Assembly (NCBI GenBank): GCA_031393505.1
Contig: JANMVX010000313.1
Coordinates: 1-25,739 of the forward strand
Length of the DNA: 25,739 bases
Direction of reading: 5' to 3'
Source of the DNA: JANYHF01 sp031393505
Lineage (GTDB): Bacteria > Pseudomonadota > Alphaproteobacteria > Rhizobiales > Hyphomicrobiaceae
Numbering within the stretch: position 1 is the first letter of the stretch; every line of letters starts with the position of its first letter. Of the stretch, positions 14,872-22,256 are shown piece after piece. The translations under genes were made by a program, and so were the position numbers. The notes under the pieces are model-generated. The model was given only the letters and a program-made list of their open reading frames with translations. It was not told the DNA's origin and made no database searches.

Positions 14872-16185
14872 CTACATATACCTATTGAGGATGTTCTCCA
14901 GATACTCCTGCTTGCCGGAGCGCGGCTGCGGGTCGAGCTTCTCCTTGGCAACGCGCGCCGCGCACTCCTCCAGGCTCATTTTCCCGTTGAGCATTTTCGC
15001 GTTCTCCGCCTTGTCCCAGCCGGCGTACCGTGCCGCCACATGTTTCTCCAGCGCGCCGTCCATGATCATCTTCTCGGCGATCAGCAGGGCGCGTGCGCAG
15101 GCATCCATGCCGCCGACATGGGCGTGCAACAGATCGTCCGCATCCAGCGATTGGCGGCGGATCTTGGCGTCGAAGTTGAGGCCGCCGGTGGTGAAACCGC
15201 CGTGCTTATAGATGTGATAGAACGCCAGCGCGATTTCCGGCACGTTCATGGCGAACTGGTCGGTGTCCCAGCCGCTCTGGTAATCGCCGCGGTTGATGTC
15301 GAGCGAGCCGAAGATGCCGAGCGCCTGCGCCAGCGCGATCTCGTGCTCGAACGAGTGGTTGGCGAGCATGGCGTGGTTCTGCTCGATATTGACCTTGACG
15401 TCCTTCTCGACGCCATTGGCTTTCAGGAAGCCATAAACGGTGGCGACGTCGTAATCATACTGGTGCTTGGTCGGCTCCTGCGGCTTGGGCTCAATCAGGA
15501 TCGGCCCCTTGAAGCCGATCTTGTGCTTGTACTCCACCACCATCTGCAGGAAGCGGCCTGCCTGTCCCAACTCGCGCTTCAGGTCGGTATTGAGCAGCGT
15601 CTCGTAACCCTCGCGGCCGCCCCACAGCACATAATTTTCGCCGCCGAGGTCCCTGGTTACCTCCAGGCAGTGCTTCACCTGCGCCGCGCACCAGGCGAAG
15701 ATTTCCGGGTCCGGGTTGGTCGCCGCGCCCGCCATGAAGCGGCGATGGCTGAACATGTTGGCCGTGCCCCACAACAGCTTGACGCCGCTCTCGGACATCT
15801 TGCCGGCAAAGATCTCGGCGATGGCGGTGACGTTGCGGTTGCTCTGGGCCAGCGTCGCGCCCTCGGGGGCGATGTCGCGGTCGTGGAAGGCGAAAAACGG
15901 CATGCCGAGCAGATTGAACATGTCGAAGGCGACGTCGGCCTTGAGTCTCGCCAGCGCCATCTGGTCGCCATCGCCGATCCAGGGCCGCAGGATGGTCGGG
16001 CCGCCGAACGGGTCGGAGCCGGTCCAGGTGAAGCAGTGCCAATAGGCCGCCGAAAACCGCAAGTGCTCGGCCATGGTTTTGCCGAGGACTTTCTTCTTGG
16101 GCGAGTAGTGGCGGAAGGCGAGGGGGTTGTCGGTCTCGGGGCCCTCGAATTTGATCGGGTCGGTGATGGAGAAGAATTTGGACAT
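14872..16185 (-). CDS. xylA: Xylose isomerase
   Basis: A 437-residue metal-dependent isomerase converting D-xylose to D-xylulose in the cytosol, the normal length for the group II enzyme. The catalytic His-Asp-Arg-Asp lies at 101-104 (His101, Asp104), the Trp-Gly-Gly-Arg-Glu-Gly-Tyr-Glu signature at 188-195 and the metal/catalytic Glu-Pro-Lys-Pro at 232-235. The Asn-Ile-Glu-x-Asn-His and Asp-x-Asn-Arg-Gly-Asp metal-site segments follow. ATG 16185 has GAGGA 7-8 nt upstream; an upstream in-frame ATG at 16206 would overlap the end of the toxin gene and lacks a ribosome-binding site. It starts only 17 bp after the parE-like stop and may be read from the toxin-antitoxin transcript. The kinase xylB lies beyond that pair. 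Confidence 0.97.
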   Translation of the reverse strand: MSKFFSITDPIKFEGPETDNPLAFRHYSPKKKVLGKTMAEHLRFSAAYWHCFTWTGSDPFGGPTILRPWIGDGDQMALARLKADVAFDMFNLLGMPFFAFHDRDIAPEGATLAQSNRNVTAIAEIFAGKMSESGVKLLWGTANMFSHRRFMAGAATNPDPEIFAWCAAQVKHCLEVTRDLGGENYVLWGGREGYETLLNTDLKRELGQAGRFLQMVVEYKHKIGFKGPILIEPKPQEPTKHQYDYDVATVYGFLKANGVEKDVKVNIEQNHAMLANHSFEHEIALAQALGIFGSLDINRGDYQSGWDTDQFAMNVPEIALAFYHIYKHGGFTTGGLNFDAKIRRQSLDADDLLHAHVGGMDACARALLIAEKMIMDGALEKHVAARYAGWDKAENAKMLNGKMSLEECAARVAKEKLDPQPRSGKQEYLENILNRYM

Positions 16186-16202
16186 GGGGGTTTCCTCGGG
16201 GA

Positions 16203-16502
16203 TCATTCTTCTGAGACAAGCTTGCGGTTCTGGCGCCGTGCGCCGTGGACTATCCGCTTGATTAGGACTTGGTCCGCCTCGACGACGTAGTAGATGAGCC
16301 AGGGACGCAAAGGAAGAACGCGTACTCCCGTACCAAGTCTTGGTCTAGGTGAGCCGGCTCCGGAAAAGAGTTCGAGCAGATCAAGCGCGTCGAGGATCTG
16401 CTGGCGCCACTTCGTGGCAACGAAGCGCCCATTCGAAGCACTTATCGTTTCGAGAATCTCGTCCAAGTCGTGCTGGGCTCTTTGGGAAGCAGTGACGCGC
16501 AT
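16203..16502 (-). CDS. ParE/RelE-family toxin
   Basis: A 99-residue small basic protein with the ParE/RelE-type pattern: an N-terminal Thr-x-x-Ala-x-x-Asp-Leu-Asp-Glu-Ile helix, a middle helix with Leu-Asp-Leu-Leu, then Gly-Thr-Gly-Val-Arg-Val-Leu-Pro, Trp-Leu-Ile-Tyr-Tyr-Val-Val and the C-terminal Ile-Lys-Arg-Ile-Val-His-Gly-Ala-Arg strand. The final motif (Arg-Ile-x-His-Gly-x-Arg) is typical of ParE, which poisons DNA gyrase; RelE-type ribonucleases share the fold, so the target is not certain. Its ATG overlaps the antitoxin stop by one base (TGATG). It sits between xylB and xylA on the same strand. Confidence 0.87.
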   Translation of the reverse strand: MRVTASQRAQHDLDEILETISASNGRFVATKWRQQILDALDLLELFSGAGSPRPRLGTGVRVLPLRPWLIYYVVEADQVLIKRIVHGARRQNRKLVSEE

Positions 16503-16756
16503 CAGCGAGAACGAGCGCCCCGTTCGATTGCTTCGTCCATGGTCTTGACGAGGTCTTCGCGGCTGACCACACGCCCTGCAGCGATGTCAGCATCGGCCTC
16601 CGCGAGGAGGGGCGCGACCCAATCGTCATCGAAGTCGAGAGACAGATCGAGTTGGAACACCGCCGCGTCGAGCGCTTGCTCCACCGTCTCGAAATGCCCG
16701 GCCTTGACGTGGCGTTCGAGCACTTCGAGGTGCCTGTCGGCGATCTTGGTCGTCAT
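16502..16756 (-). CDS. ParD-family antitoxin
   Basis: An 84-residue acidic protein paired with the toxin that follows. The N-terminal 45 residues fit a ribbon-helix-helix DNA-binding unit (a Leu-Glu-x-Leu-x-x-x-Val-x-x-Gly-x-Phe-x-x-x-x-x-Ala pattern), and the acidic C-terminal half would wrap the toxin. ATG 16756 has AAGGA ten nt upstream. Antitoxins of this type usually repress their own operon, so the 62-bp gap to xylB (16757-16818) probably contains the promoter and operator; I see no clear dyad there. The order antitoxin-toxin and the one-base overlap are standard. Confidence 0.82.
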   Translation of the reverse strand: MTTKIADRHLEVLERHVKAGHFETVEQALDAAVFQLDLSLDFDDDWVAPLLAEADADIAAGRVVSREDLVKTMDEAIERGARSR

Positions 16757-16818
16757 GTTCTTTGGTTCCTTGTCAGTGCCAGATTAACACGGCTCGTCAG
16801 TCAACCCTACACCAACAC

Positions 16819-18276
16819 TCACCCCATGACCTCTTTCGCCGCCTTATACATCCGCGCATACCGCGCATACCCCTCCGCATAGGCCCCCACCAACCCCCGC
16901 TCCGGCTCAACCACCGCCGCCACCGGCGGCTGGGTGCACACCGCCATCGGGTCCGCCCTCGTGGCCGCGCACAGCCCCAGCCGCGCTGCGCCGAACGCTC
17001 CGCCCAGCTCACCACCGTGATGCAGCGTCAGCGGAATGCCGAGCGTATTGGCCATGATCTGCACCCACATCTTCGAGCGCGAGCCGCCGCCGACCACGCT
17101 AGCCTCTTTCACGGCGCTGCCGGCGACACGCAATGCTTCAAGGCTATCGCGGAACGAATAGGCCACCCCCTCCAGCACCGCTTGCGTCAGCATCTTCTCG
17201 TCCGACTCCTGCCCCAGCCCCGCGAACATGCCGCGCACGGTCGCGTCGGCCACCGGCGTGCGCTCGCCAGAGAGATACGGCAGGAACAGGGTCGAGGCCG
17301 GTCCCGCGACGCGCTCGCCCAGCGCTGCCAGCAATTCCGGCACCGGGCGGCGTAGCGTATGCGCCAGCCATTCCAGACTTCCCGCCGCCGACAGGTGCAC
17401 GCCCATCTGGTGCCAGGTGTTCGGCACGGCGTGGCAGAAGGCGTGGATGGCGCGGTCGGCGTTGGGCGAAAAGCGCGCGTTCGAGACGAAGAATACGCCG
17501 GATGTGCCGACCGACAGGAACGCCGCCTCGTCCTTCACCGCGCCGATCCCGCAGGCCGAGGCCGCGTTGTCGCCGCCGCCGCCCGCCACCACCGGGCGCT
17601 TGGGCATGCCCCAGGCGGCGGCCACCGCCTCGGTGAGACGGCCGGTCGGGGCCGAGCCTTCGAACAGTTTCGGCATGTGGCCGGTATCGAGGCCGGTCGC
17701 CTTCAGCAGCGCCTCCGACCAATCGCGCTTTGCGACATCCATCCAATAGGTGCCGGCGCTGTCCGACATGTCTGAGGCATAGTCGCCGGTCATCTGAAGG
17801 CGCACATAGTCCTTCGGCAACAACACCTTGGCGATCTGGTCGTAGACCTTGGGCTCGTGCTTTTTCACCCAGGCGATCTTGGGCGCCGTGAAGCCGGCCA
17901 TGCAGATGTTGCCGGAAATCTTGCGCGCCGCCGGCACGCTGCTCTCGATCTCGGCGCATTCGACGAACGAGCGGGCATCGTTCCACAAGATCGCCGGACG
18001 CAGCACGCTCCCGTTCTGATCGAGCAAGGTCGCGCCGTGTTGCTGGCCGGAGAGGCCGATCCCCTCGACGGCGGCCATGTCCTTGGGGTGGGCATGCTTC
18101 AACGCCTGGATGGCTTTCTCGGTCGCGCTCCACCAGTCGGCCGGCACCTGTTCGGACCAGCCGGGGTGCGGCCGCGTGACCTCAAGCCCCGACGTTGCCG
18201 AGCCGATGACGGTGTGGTCCGCGTCCATCAGCATGGCCTTGACGCCCGAGGTGCCGATATCGATGCCGATGTACAT
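16819..18276 (-). CDS. xylB: Xylulokinase
   Basis: A 485-residue FGGY-family sugar kinase that phosphorylates D-xylulose to D-xylulose 5-phosphate, feeding the pentose phosphate pathway. The first ATPase motif Gly-Ile-Asp-Ile-Gly-Thr-Ser-Gly-Val-Lys lies at 4-13. Gly-Leu-Ser-Gly-Gln-Gln-His-Gly (74-81) and Leu-Trp-Asn-Asp-Ala-Arg (97-102) contact the sugar. Gly-Gly-Gly-Gly-Asp-Asn (232-237) holds the catalytic Asp236. Val-Gly-Gly-Gly-Ser-Arg-Ser near residue 395 is the adenosine motif. Length equals that of the Escherichia coli enzyme. It is the first gene of the minus-strand xylose row, but unlike the usual order it is separated from xylA by a toxin-antitoxin pair. ATG 18276 has a weak ribosome-binding site. 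Confidence 0.95.
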   Translation of the reverse strand: MYIGIDIGTSGVKAMLMDADHTVIGSATSGLEVTRPHPGWSEQVPADWWSATEKAIQALKHAHPKDMAAVEGIGLSGQQHGATLLDQNGSVLRPAILWNDARSFVECAEIESSVPAARKISGNICMAGFTAPKIAWVKKHEPKVYDQIAKVLLPKDYVRLQMTGDYASDMSDSAGTYWMDVAKRDWSEALLKATGLDTGHMPKLFEGSAPTGRLTEAVAAAWGMPKRPVVAGGGGDNAASACGIGAVKDEAAFLSVGTSGVFFVSNARFSPNADRAIHAFCHAVPNTWHQMGVHLSAAGSLEWLAHTLRRPVPELLAALGERVAGPASTLFLPYLSGERTPVADATVRGMFAGLGQESDEKMLTQAVLEGVAYSFRDSLEALRVAGSAVKEASVVGGGSRSKMWVQIMANTLGIPLTLHHGGELGGAFGAARLGLCAATRADPMAVCTQPPVAAVVEPERGLVGAYAEGYARYARMYKAAKEVMG

Positions 18277-18303
18277 GAGCGTTCCCGAGGGGGTGGGGCA
18301 TGG

Positions 18304-18387
18304 GTTGGGTCACGCACTGCGCGACCCAACGTCCACGGGCGGAGCCAGCAGTGTTGGGTCGCGCTGAAACGCTTGAGTCAACCTACG
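18304..18387. repeat. TTGGGTC palindromic repeats upstream of xylB
   Basis: GTTGGGTC (18304-18311) pairs perfectly with GACCCAAC (18323-18330). A second GTTGGGTCGCGC starts at 18353 and is followed by an imperfect partner GAGTCAACCTACG ending near 18387. The form resembles small dispersed palindromes common in proteobacterial intergenic DNA. Because it lies just upstream of xylB, an operator role for the first dyad (11-bp spacer) cannot be excluded. The rest of 18388-18508 shows nothing I can name. Confidence 0.55.
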
Positions 18388-18508
18388 CCCGGGCCGCGCA
18401 GGCTGGCAATCGGTGAGTTGGGTTGGCGATACGATGTTTACTGCCGGCTTGAATGCCGTGCCTCAATCAGTTCGTCCGGGGGCCGCCCGTGATGACCATC
18501 ATGTCCCC

Positions 18509-20038
18509 TCACATGGTGGCGCCGATCTGCCAGGGCACGAACTCGTTGTCGCCGTAGCCCAACTCCTCGGACTTGGTGCGCGTTCCCGACGCCACCTTCA
18601 GCATCAGCTCGAAGATCTCCTTGCCCTTGTCCTCGATGCTCACGCCCTCCAGCACATCACCGCAATTGATGTCCATGTCCTCGATCATGCGGTTGAAGAT
18701 GTCGGTGTTGGTGGCGAGCTTGAAGGAGGGGGTCGGCTTGCAGCCATAGGCCGAGCCGCGGCCGGTGGTGAAGGCAAGCACGTTGGCGCCGCCCGCCACC
18801 TGGCCGGTCGCCGAGACGGGGTCGTAGCCGGGTGTGTCCATGAAGACAAAGCCCTTGGCGGTGACGGGATCGGCATAGTGGTAGACCGCCGTCAGTTCGG
18901 TCGAGCCGCCCTTGGCCGCCGCGCCGAGCGATTTTTCCAGGATGGTGGTGAGCCCGCCCAGCTTGTTGCCGGGGGACGGATTGTTGTTCATTTCCATGTT
19001 GTTACGCTTGGTGTAGTCCTCCCACCAATGGATGATGTCGACCAGCTTTTCGCCCACGGCGCGGGTGGCGGCGCGGCGCGTCAGGAGGTGTTCGGCGCCG
19101 TAAATCTCCGGCGTTTCGGAGAGGATCGCGGTGCCGCCGTGCTTGACCAGCAGGTCCACCGCCAGTCCGAGCGCGGGATTGGCCGTGATGCCGGAGTAGC
19201 CATCGGAACCGCCGCATTGCAGGGCGAGCACGATTTCGGACGCCGGAACGGTCTCGCGTTTCACCGCGTTGACCTTAGGCAGCATTGCCCGCACGGCCTC
19301 GACGCCCGCCGCCACGGTTTTGCGCGTGCCGCCGGTCTCCTGGATCGTCATGGTACGGAATAAGTCGCTCTCGACGACACCGTAAGCTTCTTTGAATTTC
19401 GGGATCTGAAACCCTTCGCAACCCAGGCCGACCATGATCACGCCGCCCATGTTCGGATTGGTGGCGTAACCCCAGGTGGTCTTTTTCAGCGTGTCGAAGA
19501 TCACGCCGCGATAGTCGACGACGCAGCCGTTGGCTTGTTTCAGCGCGATGATGCCATCGATGTTAGGAAAGTCGTTCAAGATGCCTGAGCGTTCGATCTC
19601 CTTCACGATGAAGCCGGCGACCGTGGTCGAGCAGTTCACGCTGGTCAGCACGCCGACGTAATTGCGCGTGCCGACTTTTCCGTTGGCGCGGCGAAAACCT
19701 TCGAAGGTGGCGCGCTGTTCAACCGGAAGGACCGACGTTTTTTTCGCGTCAACCGCGTGGGCGTAGTCGTGCGACAGCTCGCCCATGCCGCAATTGTGTT
19801 CGTGGATCCAATCGCCCGGCGCGATGGCGGATTTCGCGAAGCCGATGATCTGGCCGAATTTTCGCACCGGCTCGCCTTGGGCGATCGCGGCCGTCGCCAG
19901 CTTGTGGCCTTTTGGCACGCGCGCGCGGGCGAGAATTCCCGACGATGTGCGCCCTGATTCGATCTGGTCAATGGCGACCACGACATTGTCGGCGGCGTTC
20001 AGGCGGATGGAGCGCGGGGCGGCTGAGCTGGTGGACAT
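18509..20038 (-). CDS. UxaA/GarD-family sugar-acid dehydratase
   Basis: A 509-residue enzyme of the altronate/galactarate dehydratase family, iron-dependent lyases that convert a hexonate or aldarate to its 2-keto-3-deoxy acid. The N-terminal SAF domain (about 10-85) ends with Gly-Asp-Trp-Ile-His-Glu-His-Asn. After a linker come Gly-Thr-Arg-Asn-Tyr-Val, the Asn-Gly-Cys segment, Gly-Leu-Gly-Cys-Glu and Leu-Gln-Cys-Gly-Gly-Ser-Asp-Gly, all expected in the C-terminal catalytic domain. ATG 20038 has AAGGA 6 nt upstream; the in-frame start 42 bp earlier is less likely. Altronate dehydratase is the default annotation, but no uronate isomerase or altronate dehydrogenase is nearby. The divergent genes are an aldose dehydrogenase and fucU, so L-fuconate or a similar acid is an alternative substrate (inference). 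Confidence 0.88.
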   Translation of the reverse strand: MSTSSAAPRSIRLNAADNVVVAIDQIESGRTSSGILARARVPKGHKLATAAIAQGEPVRKFGQIIGFAKSAIAPGDWIHEHNCGMGELSHDYAHAVDAKKTSVLPVEQRATFEGFRRANGKVGTRNYVGVLTSVNCSTTVAGFIVKEIERSGILNDFPNIDGIIALKQANGCVVDYRGVIFDTLKKTTWGYATNPNMGGVIMVGLGCEGFQIPKFKEAYGVVESDLFRTMTIQETGGTRKTVAAGVEAVRAMLPKVNAVKRETVPASEIVLALQCGGSDGYSGITANPALGLAVDLLVKHGGTAILSETPEIYGAEHLLTRRAATRAVGEKLVDIIHWWEDYTKRNNMEMNNNPSPGNKLGGLTTILEKSLGAAAKGGSTELTAVYHYADPVTAKGFVFMDTPGYDPVSATGQVAGGANVLAFTTGRGSAYGCKPTPSFKLATNTDIFNRMIEDMDINCGDVLEGVSIEDKGKEIFELMLKVASGTRTKSEELGYGDNEFVPWQIGATM

Positions 20039-20148
20039 GGGCGTTCCTTGGGGCGCGGAGGGGGGCGACAGGTCTTGCATGAATAGCCGGTTGCATTTCA
20101 GTTACGCCATCCTAACATGCGCCGCTGAACCGGTGACAGGACTGAGCC

Positions 20149-21180
20149 ATGCGCCAAAAGACATTTATTGCGCCAAGCGGAGCGACGTTGTCGTTCAGCG
20201 AACTCGGCTTTGGATCGGCCCCGCTGGGCAATCTTTACGCCCCGGTGCCCGAAGCTCAAGCCGATGCGACGCTTGAAGCCGCCTGGGCCGCTGGCATCCG
20301 CTACTACGATACCGCGCCGCTCTACGGTCTGGGGCTGGCGGAAACCCGTCTCAACCGTTTTTTGCGCGGAAAACCGCGGGGCGACTACATCATCTCCACC
20401 AAGGTCGGGCGCTGGCTGCGCCCTTGCGCTCCGGAGCAGCGCACCGGCATCGGCAAATTCTTCGACACGCCAACGCGCGAGCATGTTTACGACTATTCCT
20501 ACGATGGCGTGATGCGCTCGCTGGAGTTTTCGCTGGAGCGGCTTGGGCTCGATCATGTCGATATTCTGTATGCGCACGACGTTGATGTGTTCACGCATGG
20601 AACAGAGGCCGCGCGCGACCAGCGCATCGCCGAACTGATGGACAAAAAGACCGGCGGATATCGCGCCCTTGCAAAACTGCGCAGCGAAAAGGTCGTCAAA
20701 GCCATCGGCGCCGGTCTCAATGAAACCGCCGCCTGCGAAATGCTGATGGCAAAGGGTGACTTCGATCTGTTCCTGCTGGCGGGGCGCTATACGCTGCTGG
20801 AGCAGGAGGCGCTCGAAACCTTCCTGCCGCTGTGCCAGACGCGCGGCGTCGGCGTCGTCATCGGCGGGGCCTACAATTCGGGCATCCTGGCCACGGGCGC
20901 CAAGCCGGGCGCCTGGTACAACTACAGCCCGGCCCCGCAGGACATTCTCGACCGCGTCGCCGGGCTGGAAACGGTGTGCGCGTCTCATGACGTCAAGCTG
21001 GTCGAAGCCGCGCTGCGCTTCCCGCTGATGCACCCCGCCGTCGTCACCGTCATTCCGGGCGCCTCGTCGCCAGAGCAGATTGCGTTGAACACGCGTACCC
21101 TGGCGGCCCCGATACCGGCTGCCCTCTGGAGCGATCTCAAGGCCAAATCGTTCATGCGCCAGGACGCGCCAACCACCTGA
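20149..21180 (+). CDS. Aldo/keto reductase, aldose 1-dehydrogenase type
   Basis: A 343-residue NAD(P)-dependent enzyme of the aldo/keto reductase superfamily, closest in pattern to the L-fucose / D-threo-aldose 1-dehydrogenase and pyridoxal dehydrogenase group. The catalytic tetrad is visible: Asp and Tyr in Tyr-Tyr-Asp-Thr-Ala-Pro-Leu-Tyr-Gly (about 57-65), Lys in Ser-Thr-Lys-Val-Gly (about 83-87) and His in Leu-Tyr-Ala-His-Asp near 143. Phe-Gly-x-x-Pro-Leu-Gly-Asn near the N-terminus and Pro-Gly-Ala-Ser-Ser-Pro-Glu-Gln near 303-310 (cofactor phosphate loop) are also typical. ATG 20149 has AGGA about 8 nt upstream. fucU follows after 22 bp, which supports L-fucose or a sugar of the same stereochemistry as substrate. 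Confidence 0.88.
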   Translation: MRQKTFIAPSGATLSFSELGFGSAPLGNLYAPVPEAQADATLEAAWAAGIRYYDTAPLYGLGLAETRLNRFLRGKPRGDYIISTKVGRWLRPCAPEQRTGIGKFFDTPTREHVYDYSYDGVMRSLEFSLERLGLDHVDILYAHDVDVFTHGTEAARDQRIAELMDKKTGGYRALAKLRSEKVVKAIGAGLNETAACEMLMAKGDFDLFLLAGRYTLLEQEALETFLPLCQTRGVGVVIGGAYNSGILATGAKPGAWYNYSPAPQDILDRVAGLETVCASHDVKLVEAALRFPLMHPAVVTVIPGASSPEQIALNTRTLAAPIPAALWSDLKAKSFMRQDAPTT

Positions 21181-21202
21181 CACTCTTCAAGGATATCGCC
21201 AG

Positions 21203-21649
21203 ATGCTGAAAAACCTGAGCCCCCTGCTGGGCCCGGAACTTCTGTACACGTTGCGCGCCATGGGCCACGGCGACGAAATCGCCATTGTCGACGGCAATTA
21301 TCCCGCCGACAACGCCGGCCCCGAACGTGTGATCCGCGCCGATGGGCACGATGCCGTGCGGCTGCTCGACGCCATTCTCAGCGTCATGCCGCTCGATGAT
21401 TTCGTGGCCGTCGCCGCCATCCGCCCGAATGTGCCCGGAAAACCCGATCATCTCGAACCCGTGATGGTGGATCTGGCTGAAATGGTCGCCAAGCACGAGC
21501 CGAAGGTTCGGCTGACCGGTGTGGAACCGGCCGTATTCTATGAACGTGTGCGCATAGCGTATGCCGTCGTCGCATCCAGCGAGCGCCGGCTTTACGGCAA
21601 CGTCGTCCTGAGGAAAGGCGTCGTCCGGCCAAGCGAAGGTCCTGACTGA
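21203..21649 (+). CDS. fucU: L-fucose mutarotase (RbsD/FucU family)
   Basis: A 148-residue member of the RbsD/FucU sugar mutarotase family, which interconverts alpha and beta anomers of a reducing sugar. It begins Met-Leu-Lys-Asn-Leu-Ser-Pro-Leu-Leu, then Met-Gly-His-Gly-Asp-Glu-Ile at 20-26 with the conserved His22, Asp30 and Asn-Tyr-Pro-Ala at 32-35. Near the C-terminus Ala-Val-Val-Ala-Ser-Ser-Glu-Arg-x-x-Tyr-Gly-Asn matches the FucU sugar-binding tail. ATG 21203 has AAGGA nine nt upstream. As a partner of an aldose 1-dehydrogenase that oxidises one anomer, a mutarotase is a sensible companion. It converges with the DUF1254-like gene, eight bp apart. Confidence 0.93.
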   Translation: MLKNLSPLLGPELLYTLRAMGHGDEIAIVDGNYPADNAGPERVIRADGHDAVRLLDAILSVMPLDDFVAVAAIRPNVPGKPDHLEPVMVDLAEMVAKHEPKVRLTGVEPAVFYERVRIAYAVVASSERRLYGNVVLRKGVVRPSEGPD

Positions 21650-21657
21650 AACCGGGT

Positions 21658-22254
21658 CTACCCGCCGGCTGCTGCGGCTTTTCCCCGCAGCTGGCAGGAC
21701 GCCTGCAGCAGCAGCCGTTCGGCGGCGCTGGCGAAGGCCGGGCCGGGGATCGGCGCGCTGAGAACGGCGATGCCGGTGCGGCTGGCCAGGCCGACCGTGA
21801 CGCTCGCGGCGGCGGCGTCCTTGGTGGTTGAGAGCGGCGTGGCGATGCCGTCCTGCCTGGAGGTCAGCAACAGTTCGATGTCGCGGCGATCAAGATCGGC
21901 GCCCGACACCACATAGACATTGCTGCCGGCGGGATCGAACAACGCGATGCTCCAATCGTCATCGCCGAGCGTAGCCCGCAGCACCAGCGGGCTCTTGGAA
22001 ATATCGTAGCGGCACACGGCATAGCAGGTGTCGCGCATCAGGAACGGCAGGGGTTGATAGGCGTCCGTAATTGGCGGCAACACCGCCATGGTGTTCAGCG
22101 GGCCGAGGCCGGACAGGGCGATGATGCTTGAGCGCGGCAGCGCGTAGGCGACCGTGAACACCAGCGCGAAGTGCAGCAGCAGGCCGGCCAGGCAGGCGGC
22201 AGCCAGCCAGTGCCAGCGAATTCTCAGACGGCGGATGACGGCTGGCACGCGCAT
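21658..22254 (-). CDS. DUF1254-like membrane protein
   Basis: A 198-residue protein with one N-terminal membrane segment (about residues 15-38), probably anchoring a periplasmic domain. Residues 55-160 resemble the DUF1254 family in pattern, with Pro-Phe-Leu, a Cys-Tyr-Ala-Val-Cys-Arg-Tyr-Asp-Ile stretch and Trp-Ser-Ile-Ala-Leu-Phe-Asp-Pro-Ala-Gly-Ser-Asn-Val-Tyr. The two cysteines could form a disulfide if the domain is periplasmic. ATG 22254 follows the DUF1214 stop by two bases, so the pair is surely cotranscribed. DUF1254 and DUF1214 domains often occur together, fused or adjacent; no function is established. A longer open frame upstream (to 22587) overlaps the DUF1214 gene and is not coding. 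Confidence 0.78.
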   Translation of the reverse strand: MRVPAVIRRLRIRWHWLAAACLAGLLLHFALVFTVAYALPRSSIIALSGLGPLNTMAVLPPITDAYQPLPFLMRDTCYAVCRYDISKSPLVLRATLGDDDWSIALFDPAGSNVYVVSGADLDRRDIELLLTSRQDGIATPLSTTKDAAAASVTVGLASRTGIAVLSAPIPGPAFASAAERLLLQASCQLRGKAAAAGG

Positions 22255-22256
22255 GG

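Noticed and set aside
14686..16290. A 534-codon open frame on the plus strand over xylA
   Set aside because: It is antisense to xylose isomerase with all its motifs; the composition is that of a mirror frame.
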